The position numbers were made by a program, and so were the translations under genes. DNA of 54,790 nt from Reclinomonas americana ATCC 50394 (Eukaryota > Jakobida > Jakobea > Jakobida). The DNA is taken from NCBI GenBank assembly GCA_048213135.1, contig PS015109.1, forward strand, positions 140,327 through 195,116, read 5' to 3'. This document shows, piece by piece, positions 18,101 through 30,100 of the stretch; within the stretch, counting starts at the first letter, position 1, and every line of letters begins with the position of its first letter. The notes under the pieces are model-generated. The model saw nothing but the letters and a program-made list of their open reading frames with translations, made no database searches and was not told the DNA's origin.

Positions 18101-21100
18101 ACTGCACTCTCCCTCCCATGCTGCGCGTAATGCAAAAACGCGCCAAACACATCGTTCTTCCGCAGCAGGGACATGGCCGTGAGCCAGTGCATGCCGGAAC
18201 CGCCACGCCCACCAAGCCGAGAACCACGCATTGCTGTGGTTGGTGTTGCTGCTGCTGCTGCTGCAGGTGGTGGCGGCAGTGGCCGAGGCAATGACAAATG
18301 CCGGAACTGGGGAGCCGCAAGCAAACCGTGATGTTTCTGCACAAACGCGCGCACACACACACAGTCACCATCAGCAGATCCACAGCAACTTGGCCTACAT
18401 GCATCGGACATTACCTTGCGAGTCGGTGAGTCCGACCGAGACGACGTGCTGCGATCAGACTCTGCACGCTCTACGTCGGACACGTCATGAGCAGCCGGCA
18501 TGTCGATCGACGTCACTTCCCCTGACTCCGGTGTGCGCTTCAGTTCATGCACGTTTGATGGTATCTCCAGAACCAGGCGCGGTGTGCGTTTGAAGACTTG
18601 CGACACGATCCACACCACAGGCGCCATGATTACTCCTGTAGGCAATCATGTGAGACACTTGCATCAACGCGCACACAGACATAGTTTCAATGACACTGCT
18701 GCTGTTTCTTTTTTGCTCACACTCGCTCTCATTCTCCCGAATGCCAGCTCGCGTTAGACTCATTCCCTGCCACATCTCTCCCTCTCTCTCTCTCTCCTTG
18801 TATCATGCCCCCACTAAAACCACGATCCATTTCGTTTCCCGCACACGCATTTCTTATCTCTCGCTCCCACTATTTCTCGTCCTATCCTCTCCAGCTATTA
18901 CACTCCCTCTCCGTTCTCCCACATGAAATCTTTTCTCCCATTCTTCTTCCTTCCCTCTCATCCCTCTCCATTTTCCTTTCCCATTCTTCTTTCTTCCCAC
19001 CCAGTATTTTTCTTCTGCTCCATCTCCGTGTACTATGATCACTCTTCGTTCTCCTTTTCCCATTCTTCCTTCTTCCCTCCCATTATTTCTCTTTCTCACC
19101 CTCCGTGTATCACACTCCCTCTCCATTTTCCTTTCCCATTCATCCTTCTCCTGTTATTTCTCTTGTTCTCCCTCTCCGCGTATCACACTCTCTCTCCGTT
19201 CTCCTTTCCCATGCTTCCTTCTTGCCTTCAGTCTCTCCCTTCTTTTCCCTCCCAGCGTATCACTCTCCGTTCCCCCCCACACACACATCTTATCTCCCCC
19301 GACATCCTCCTCCCCTCCTATTCTTTCTCTTCATCTTCCTCAATGTATTACGCTCTCTCTCTCCGTTCTCCTTCCCATTCTTCCTTCTTGCCCTCAGTGT
19401 TTCCCTTATTCTTCCTCTCAATGTATCTCGCTACTTCGCCATTCTCCCACACACAATTAGTATCACATTCTTCCTTCTTGCTTCTTATCATTCTCCTCCT
19501 TTCTCTCTCCGTGTTCATTCACCGTCCCTCTTTGTTCTTCTACAAACGCATGTCATCTCCCATTCTTCCCTCATTCCTCTCCTCCCTTTCCTCTTTACCC
19601 TTCCTTATCAATCACTCTCCGGTTTCTTCCCACTCTCCCCCGTCCTCCCTTTCCCCTTCCCCCTTTCCCCTTCCTCCCTTTCCCCTTCCTCCCTTTCCCC
19701 TCTCCCCTTCCCCCTTCCTCCCTTTCCCCTTTCCCCTTCCTTCTCCCCTTCCCCTTTCCCCCTTCCCCTCCACGCACCCGATATAACACCAATCAACAAC
19801 TCACGCAAGAAAGCCGACCCAGCACCGGTGACCGTCGCCTGCTCGGCAAACACCGCATTGCAGTACAGCGCCAAGCAGACGGCGAACCAAAGCGTCTGTA
19901 CATGGAATCGTGTGAGGACAAATTGGGGGGTAATCAAGCGACGGTGTACGAAATCAAACCGTCGTGCGCTGCGTTCTGCGGAAGCGATCGGCATTGGGAC
20001 ACACAATCGTCGACATCCACGAGTGATTGTCTGTGCAGCGGATAACAAGTGAACATCAAGACTAGGCAGATGAGATTTTTCACGACTTGAGACATACCGA
20101 CGACGGCCGTCCACATCGTCACGATGCGCCGTTTCAGCCATCCGCGACTGCGGTTGATTCGAATTACAGCGTGCACCAGACCTGCGTACAGACAAACGCG
20201 TGATGAGATGCAATGCATGAACAAAATGACGTAAAACCACAACTGAAACGCACGTCGGAACCGCGAGATGGCAATGAAATGCCTCGCCAATGCCAACCGA
20301 GAGTCTACATGCATTCTCAATATGAGCCTCACAACGACCTTCCGCAGGAATAAACATCAATATCCAAATGAACCTGCATTATGCGGCTGCAGATCGCGTT
20401 CTCGCAAATCGGCAGTGGAGAATACTCTACGCGTGCACCTCACAGTTAGAGTCCCGGTCATTCAACAAACTGAAACTGCGATGCCAGTGCTTACCCGGCG
20501 AATTTCACGCCATACGAGAGGGCTCGCCTCAGCGGCATTCGCAACATGTTGACATGACGGACGAGCTGCCTATCACTCGCCTGGTCGAGCTTGTAGCCAA
20601 TGTACAGCTGTACCAGATAAATGACTTGGATCACTGCGACGAGACGAGGAGGAGTGAGCGACACACTGGATATCTTTGCTGTACGTGGCACACGCACGCA
20701 GTACGCACAGACGACAATCACAAAGGTCGAGCTCCGCAAGAGTTGTCCGGTTAACAGCGACAGCAAGTCGGCCGGACTACGCACGCAACATTAGTCTCCA
20801 TAAACCAGTCAAAGGCAATCATGCAAACAACGAAACGACACGAATGTAAAGTGAATGTCGAAAATGTCGTGCACTGCACCGCAACAAAACAGAACGCGAA
20901 GAAATTAGTATATCAAGTCAGTGCACTGTTCATCACCTCCCTCACTCTCTTTCAATCCACTATCCTTGTGGCTGAAGGCCATTCTCCCTTTCCCCGTCCT
21001 CTCGCTCGGTCCGCTGTTGTTAACTCTTGATCTTCTTCTCCCTCTCTTTCTCTTTTTCCTCTCCTTCCTCTCTTCTCTTTCTCGTTTCGCTTATTCCTTC

Positions 21101-24100
21101 TTCCTCTCCCTCTTCCCTCTCTCCCCTCTCCCCGTCTCTCTTTGTTTATTCTTTCATTTTATTCCTATCCATCTCTCTCCTTTCCCTCTGCTTTCTCTGT
21201 CTTTCCCTTCTCTCTCACACACACTACCCCTTCTCTACTCTCTTTCATCTCTCTTCATTCACTCATTTTTCCTCCTCATCCTCATCTCTACTCTCTTTCA
21301 CCTCTCTGTCTTCCTCTCTTCCATTTCCCCCTCCAACTTCTCTTCTCTTGACCCATTCCCTTCTCCCTTCACTCCCTCCCTCCTTCGGTTACGCACAATT
21401 CACGCTGAAATCCGTCATGTGATTGCAGAGACACACAAACGACACCACATCTCGCGTTCCACTCGCCACTCGAGCATACCTGCACCGAAGGAGTGATTCA
21501 ATGCAGGCTGAGGGAACACTCCCCCCAATGAGATCGTGCGCAACGTTGAGCACCCGTCAGAGCGCCACGCCGACTGCGTCTCATTCCAGTAGACACACAA
21601 GCGACTGAACTGGGAGACCACGGCTGTATCGAGAGAATATCAGTAACACGAACATGCAGCTGCACTGAAGCGCACCAACAACAAGAAATGACGCACAATT
21701 GAACGTGGTATTTCGTGGGACATATTGATCGCAATCTACGCACGCCACAGTGACTTTGTAAGTCGCCAAAAGGTGACACACGATTCGAGACACACACACG
21801 CGCACACGCATACGCAACGAGAATCATTCAGCGAGACGAGCGTGGTCTCTCCGGTCGGAGATGACGTCAATGTTGCGGTCGTAGACGATGATCGCACACC
21901 GCAATTATCCAAGTACTCGAGCAAGTCATTCTGCACCACAATTCCATTAGACGTCGATCAATCCACTCTCAGCGCACACTCTTCCATATCTCCCGAACCA
22001 ACTGAGGTCGAAGTGTCTCCAGCAGATCTGAGTCCTGTCGTGCAATCTCGAAAGCAAACGCTTCGCCATTGGAGGCATCGAGCGCCAGCGGCTGCCCGTA
22101 GGCATTCTGCAGCGTAACCCGCTGGATGGGGCTTCCCAGAACGGTGGTGATGCGCGGCGCTGGATAGGGACTCAGATCTGACGAAACAAGTCAGACGAGT
22201 CGAAGTGGCAGACGGGAATAAACGACGGCGACGCAACTCGACGCCACAGTAGCGGACACGAAAATCGGTGTCGTGGCAAACAGGCGAGCGGGAATGGTGG
22301 GAGGAAACTGGTACTGTGTCAGCAGCGAGTTCGCATTCGAGTCCACCGTGCCGCCAATCTGTGGCACCACGCCTGTTGACCCGTTGGTCGACATGTTGCT
22401 GAAGGCGATGAACTGTGTGCGGAGGTGAGTTAGAATAATCACATACATCCATTCATATCCGACGGGAGAGAGAGAGAGAGAGAGATAAACAGAGAATAAA
22501 GTGAGTGCGCAGAGAGGCCCATCCATACACACACACAGACACTCTCTCTCTCCACACATACACACGCACACACACTCTCTTTTCTCAGCAAAAAAAAACA
22601 GTCGCTCAGGTGCTCCCTCAGATAAACATGCGGAGCGAGACAGACATTCGCATGCGGGCAGAGAGAAAGAGAGGGACAGTCACAGACACACGGCAACATG
22701 GATTTGTTGTGAGACAAAAAACAGAACAAATGCAGGCACATTGTGCATGTACCACCATTGACGGCTGCGGCGCAAAAGCAGTTCAGATAACTCATTCGCA
22801 CATAGGACCGAAGGCAAGAGGAACGAAATAACAGCGACAACAAGAAAAAGACACAGTGAAAGAAACTGACGCAAACCACACCGACAGTAACGAACGAATA
22901 ACAAGAAGACACCCTGCATCTCTGTTCTCCTTCTCCTTTCCCTATTTTCGTCCTCCATCATACCTGTACCCCCGGCACTGGTGTGCTTGCTGAAAAGTGC
23001 GCCGCCACCAACTGCATCGAATTACCGATAACTACAGTCGCCACTTCACCCGTGGCCTTGGTGTTGACAGATCGGAAGCCAACATCAGCCAGCGCTGAAA
23101 CTCCGGCCGCCGCCAGCTGCTGGAATGCATGCGAGTCACTGCCTGCACTCGCAGACACAGCGCTCAGCGTGTTGTCGATCATGTTGCTGTATGTCTGTAA
23201 CACGGATCGTGCATCAGGGCTACCAAGAAACGAAAAAAACAGCAACCCCGTCAAGTCTCACCGCGACGGTTCCCGGGGGCATGAAACTGCCAATGCTGGC
23301 CATCGGCCCGGCCGTGTTGATCAACGAAGTGGCCATTGCAAGCGCAGTAGCGCCATCTGCTTTGGCGACGTCGGCCAGCGAACTGTATCGCATGCAATGA
23401 GAAAAATGAAGACATTGCCACACACGGAAGTGATCCACGCACCGGGCAATCTCACTGGCCACCAGCACCATGGTGTTGCTTGTCTCTGGAGATATCGAGA
23501 AGTCGATGCCCGCCGACACGACTGAGAGAAGTGCAGCTGCGTCGTGGAGTGCAGTGCGACTTGCAGGATCTGCAAAAAACAAGGAGACGTGAATGACAGG
23601 AGCTGAGAGTAACGCGGGGCAGCAGAAGGAAGAGCCCGGTGTGGCGTCAACTATAATTCACATGCACATTCCCTCCCTCTTCACCGCCCCCTCGAAGATT
23701 TTCTTCTTGTAACCCTTTCTCATAATATATGCCTTTCGATCCTGTCTATTCTGACACATAAATCAGTGACTATTGCGATCAGATTTATGTTTTCCCTTGA
23801 CTCTCTTACTTCTCACCCCATTCTGCTTCTCTTGCTTCCTCTCTATTCCCTCTTCATCCCTCGTATTCACGACTCTATCATCCTCACCACTCCCCCTCAT
23901 CCTTTCCTCTCACTCTTCTTTCCCCCAAACCTCTCTCTTACTTCTCACCTCACTCTGCTTCTCTCTCTCCCTCTCCCTCTCCTTCTCCCTCTCCCTCACC
24001 CTCTCCCTCACCCTCACACTCCCCCTCACCCTCACCCTCACCCTCACCCTCTCCCTCTCCCTCTCCCTCTCCCTCTCCCTCTCCCTCTCCCTCTCCTTCT

Positions 24101-27100
24101 CCCTCTCCCTCTCCCTCGAGCTCACCCTCACCCTCTCCCTCTTTCTCCTCTTTCTCCCTCTTTCTCCCTCTTTCTCCCCCTCCCTTCCCCTTTCCCTTTC
24201 CCTTTCCCTTTCCCTTTCCCTTTCCCTTTCCCTTTCCCTTTCCCTTCCCTTCCTCTTCCTTTTCCGCACCAGCGACAAGGTTGGCAGCTCCACCGGTGCT
24301 GAGCGTCGTGACACCCGCATGTAATGACGCCATCGATGAACCCAGTTCGGCATCGTTGAAATCCCCAGGATCCAGCAGTAACGCTTTGGCGATGCTCGAC
24401 CGGAGGAAGAATGCATCGGCAGCCAGGCTTGCGCCGCCGCTGGGCCCCGCGACAGCAATCGTTGTGGTTACATCCACTGCACCGCCAAATGTATCGCGAG
24501 CACTCACTCCAACCTGCGCGAAAAAATGCAGGTGAGTCAACGTGGGTGTTGTGAGGCGACGAGAGAAACAAACGCAACAGTGAGTAGGTTGGCGCCACCA
24601 GCGTTGCCGGCCAGCGGGAATACTATATTTCTGATGATCGGAATCGTGCTGGAGGCCACATACACCTGCATCATCCCAGCGACAGTCAGTGCGGTGGTAC
24701 TCTCCTCTCCAATATGGATGGTATGACACACACAAACCTTGTAACCATAGAGCGGGTGGACGTAGAACGGTAGATACGTCACTATATGGTCAATTGTCAG
24801 TTGTGAGCAACATACACAAAGAATTGCCACTTCAAGGAAACCAACCTGGAAGGTCCACATCGATGAATTCGCTCATGGTGAATGTAAACGCCGTCGAGCG
24901 AGCTACGCCGCTCAAAGGTGTCACCTCCAGAATGCCCACCGTCGGCAAGTCGTTGATGTTGAGGGTGACGGACGGTACCGCTACAGAGGTTGCAGGCAAT
25001 CAAAGTCAGTCACAGTCAACCATCCTGATGTGCCGAATGTACTTTCAAACAAGACGCAACATATTGACGAATGCGACGCCGGAGTCGGCAGTGTCCACAA
25101 CTCGAAGACATACTGCAGTCCTCCAGTGAGCGTACCACCAGTGATGCGCACTGTTGGCGGCTGCCCGGGCGGACCAGGCAGGAACACAAATGCCGGTTCC
25201 CCGAGTAGCAGCTCGGTCGTGCTCCCTGCATGAGAACAGTGAGGCCAAGAACGGAAAGGGACGAGCAGCAGACACACATCAAGCGCGCACGCCATACTTG
25301 CACCGCCTATTCTCCCTTCTGTTTCTTCCTCTCCACTCTCCTCTCTTGTCGCTTCATCGCACTGTCTCTCTTCTCTGTCCTCTTTGTGTGGCTCACCCTT
25401 GGCATACGCGCGCCACGAATACCGGTTGGCAGCCAGCACACCAGGGTCATCAACAATTGTGGCGCTGACGGATATACTGCGTAGCGGATTGAGCCGTGCC
25501 ACAGCTGCTCCAACGGCAACAGGTGACTCGGAAACCTGCGTAAAAAGACGTTTAGCAATCGAAGGCTTCGGAAATAATCGCCTGCTAATAATGGAAGCTG
25601 AGGACTCACCACACGGAAAATCGTCGTGGAGTCACCAGTGACCACGACGTCGGACGAGGCCTGCTTACTTCGCGCACCACGAATGGCGTTGCATGAAAAA
25701 ATGTACCTGTTGTGAAACACAGGTGAATAGCCTGCTGCAAACACGCAAACATGCACACAGAATGAGAGTTACCGTCCAGGCCGCGAGAATCCGTCCAAGA
25801 TGTACAGCCATTCGGATCTCTCCGTGGTCACCACTACCTTGCCGCAATCGACACCGTCGACCGTACAGCCCCAGTTGAAGACAGTGCTTGTGACGTCGAC
25901 AAGAGCACGATTACGATCTGGATCCACCAGCGTAGCATGCACAGCGATCGGGCTATTGATTGCCACCACAGCGCCCTCTGTACGTAGCTCATGGGTGAGC
26001 CGCCAGCAGCAGAAGCAGTCACGCAGACTGCAAGTCAAATACGAAACGCATGATGATGGTGAGGTCCAAGTCGTGGAATGCTGCAGCGCGACAAGAAAAG
26101 AGAGTTGAGTAAATGGAGAAAGATATACGACACCAAGCACAAGACACATTTTCCATTCTCGCCCACCAGTGACGATGGGCTCCCGCGACAAAATCAAGTC
26201 ACCGGCATTCGCGTCGGTGACAGTGCGCACATATAGATCGTAGTATCCAGTCGCCGCTTCGAGACCAGCCAGAGTGCACAGAACAGGTGCAGCAGACGTC
26301 CTACAAGAGTGGTGCATCAGCGGCCTGTTATTTGCAAGTTACACATCAAGGTGTTGTGCTTGTACTCACCATAAGCAGGGCGACGTAGATGGATCCCAGT
26401 CGATAATTCGAGTTAAACCACTGGCCTTCTTCTGCACGACTTCAAAGCGCGGATTCGGTCTGCCACAGGCGCAAAGTGAGCTTGTAAAATGTACGCACTC
26501 TCATTTCACTGCACTGCATCACGCACACAATCACTCACTGCACTCGCACAATCACGCACACAATCACTCTCCCTCTCTCACTCACTCACTGCACTCGCAC
26601 AATCACTCACTCATTCACTCACTCACTCACTCACTCACTCACTCACTCACTCACTCACTCACTCACTTCCTCACTCACTCACTCTCTCTCACTCACTCTC
26701 ACTCTCTCACACATTCAATCACTCTCACTCACTCACTCACTTCCTCACTCACTCACTCTCTCTCTCACTCTCTCTCTCTCACTGCACTCACTCACTCTCA
26801 CTCTCTCACACATTTAATCACTCTCACTCACTCACACACTCACTCACTCATAAGCAGCTTTCAAAGAGCAGCATTTCATTTCAACATGCACACCCGCTGT
26901 CACTCCATTGCTCATCCCACTACAATCACGTACCCTCTGCATTACTGTATTCGCCCGCAGTAGTACTCAGTCACAATCAATTCGACCTTTCACAATCTCC
27001 AACTCTCTTGCTTTCTCAATCTCTCTCTTTTTTTCTCTCACATACGCCCTCACGCTTCCTCTCCCTTTCGCGTCACTACATACTCAATATCTCTCCTCCT

Positions 27101-30100
27101 CTCTCACTCTCTCTGTTTGTATTCCCTCAGTTCCCCTTCCCCCTCTCTTTTCCCTCCTCCCTTTCCTCGTGTCCTCACTCATCTTTCTCTTACTTTCACT
27201 CGCTCTCCCTTCGCCCCCACCTCTCTCCCTCTCCCTCTCCCTCTCCCTCTCCCTCTCCCTCTCCCTCTCCCTCTCCCTCTCCCTCTCCCTCTCCCTCTCC
27301 CTCTCCCTTCCACTCACCCTTCTATAGGATCCGGTGCACCACTCGCGGATACGATGCTGAACATCCACAGTGTTCAGTGCAAAAAACAGAAATCACAGCA
27401 CGCATAACAACAGCACGCAACACAGGTGCCGTCGTGAACGACGGTTTGCCACCATAACGCATCGAAGCCGAGTGCACAAGCAGCGTCTTGCCTGCAGCAC
27501 ACAAACAAAAGTGCGAGAAAAGTAAGCGAAGCGAGAAATGGTCGCCGCGACATGCACAGCGCATGCAAGACGCAGCTGACAATGACGGTGGAAACGGAAA
27601 AGTCCAAGTTGCTGGCGAGTCCCACCGAAAACGTATAATTGGTGTTCGGCAACAGACCCGTGACCACGCACAGCACTTTCTCCGTGAAGGTGGTGGGCTG
27701 AGGGCACGGATTGGGAACCGTCGACGACCAGAGAGCTCCGTTGACCAACACCTGCAAGTGATCAGTCGCCACTCGGGCCTCCACTTCACTCAACGCGTGT
27801 CGAACGGAATTCGTGCCGGACACGAGCTGAATGGTGAGGGTGACATTCTGTGGACGCTGAATCACCTCGCCCACAGATATCTGCTGTCGGATGCTCGATT
27901 CTGTGGATGCACCACCACATGATAAGACAGAATCACACTGACCAGATGTTGCAGCATCCACACGACCCACCAACAGTAATCGGCACGGCGCCTGGAATGG
28001 TGGCAAAGCTGTCGATTTGTGGAATCGCGCGCATGTCGACACACACCACGTATTGCCGAACAAAGCGGCTGAGGACAAAGCCACTGAACACCGCCTCGTG
28101 CGCGACATTGGTCGCCGCTGAAGCGTCGGCCGTGACTGCCACGGCGACGGTGCCGGTGCGTGGCGGATCAGAGCTGGTGGAGCACGACGATATACCGTTG
28201 GTCGCCAGTGGCTCCAACCGAATGGCACGAATCGAAGCCACAGGTAGCAGCCCGAGTCCGGACAGCGTAAGCGATGTAGTCTCCACCGCGGCAGGTAGCG
28301 TCACTGGCGTGAAGCCAAAGATGCGTGCTGCGCACGGGGAAAAAAGTGATTGGTTCATGACAAACGTGAGAGACATAGTAGTGGCACACCAACACCACCA
28401 ATGTGCCTCACCGACAACGATGGCATCTGAGGAGACTGATACAAATGCCCCCGACGGATCGCCGGCCAGCGCGTCGAAACACATCACATACCGGCCGGCG
28501 TCGATGGACCGGCTGGCTCGGATAAACAGCTGCGATCCATCGGCTGAGACCTGCACCAAGCCAGCAAGGTCGCCGTCTTGCCACACCACTGAGCCACTGT
28601 CCACCGCAGATGACGTGACCGAGGCAGTACACGACAGAGCCTCCCGCTGCAGACGAATTCGTCGCAGCAGAGGTCCTGGCGCGAGATTGGCACCAACGAC
28701 AGTCACGGTGGGAGGTGGAGCGTAGAGAGCAATTGCTTGAGGTTCCAGTCGCGTGGTCGAGGCTGCAACGAAAACACAAAGGCGACGGACACAACCATCA
28801 GAACCGACAGCGGCATGCAAGCACAGCGATGATACCAGACAAACCAACAGAGATTGTGGCAAACGATGCGTAGGAGATCATGACGTTGGCAGTCACATCG
28901 ACACACACAGTGTACGTGTCGCGCGGCAAGGAGCCTACGAATGCCACAATCCGACTGGCATCATCCACAGCACCGACAGCACGAGGCGCCAACGTGGCCT
29001 CCACAGTGTCAGCAGTGAACGGCGCGCACAGCATGCCAGGCACCAGACGAACACTGCGCACACTGACAGCGGCGCGCAGTCCGGCACCTATCACAGTCAC
29101 TCGCGATGTGGTGTCCTGGCGCAGTACGGCGGTCGGCATGACAGACACTGTCTGCGCCACGAGTACTTCGTTCCCGTCGTCGGCCACTGGCCACTTGATG
29201 AGCGGCGACCCAGCAGCAACCGGTCTGCCCCGCAGATTGACACATATAACCCACTGGCCCGGCGGCAATCCGTTGGCCAACAACACCCGCAGTTGCGTCT
29301 TGTCGATTGTCGTCGTCACTGTCGTCGGTTGCACGGTCATACCGATCCCTGCCGGCCGACAGGCGTAGCCGAGTTGCAGATCCACCGACAACACACTCAA
29401 CGCCATGTCCAGCGCCACGCCAAAAAGTGTCAGTGTGGACTGAGGAGTGTTCGGGAGTAGGGTGAGCGGCTGCATGGTGGTCGCAATGGCTGTGGAAGGT
29501 AGACGTGCGCATCAGCGGAATACAATGGCAGCAACTGAACTCGTCGTCTCGTACAACTCACCCGTGTGAACCGACTGAGTGCCGTCGCCCGTACCCACGC
29601 GGACGAGGCGACCAATGGGTGCCGCCGCCCACTCCAAGCATACGGCATACACGCCTGGCGCAAGCCCGCGGTTGCCATCAGAGCCGAGCGGCACCTTGAT
29701 TGCACTGCCGTCAATGACGGAGGGATCGGGTACGATCACCGAGGAACCGGGAACGACAACAAATGTGCTTGCAGTTGTGTCGCAGGCACCGGTGGGATCG
29801 AACACCACACGCCGGATGGACAGCGGTGATAGGCCGATACCTTTACGCAGAGACACGGTGAGGAGATCGCCTTGTCAAACGGCGTGTCCATCGCACACAC
29901 ACATACACAAACCGTGCAGCTCCACAGCCGCTGTCGCATCCAGTGCCGCGACAGCCGTGGTGATCAGAGTGTCGACGCGACCGACATACAGCAGTGGTGT
30001 GCCGACGATTGGAACCAGTGTTCCAGGTGTGTTGAGTGTGTAGTCCACACAAATCTGCGAGTCATTGATGAGGCCAGGTTGCGTGCGCACCAACACCAAC

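Noticed and set aside
23960-24250. Hexamer repeats (CTCCCT, TTTCCC) as possible telomere-like sequence
   Set aside because: The unit does not match any telomere repeat I know, the tract is internal to a phased intron, and the hexamer drifts within it.
26489-27457. 322-codon plus-strand frame rich in THSLTHSL
   Set aside because: Translation of (ACTC)n and (CTCCCT)n repeats inside an intron.
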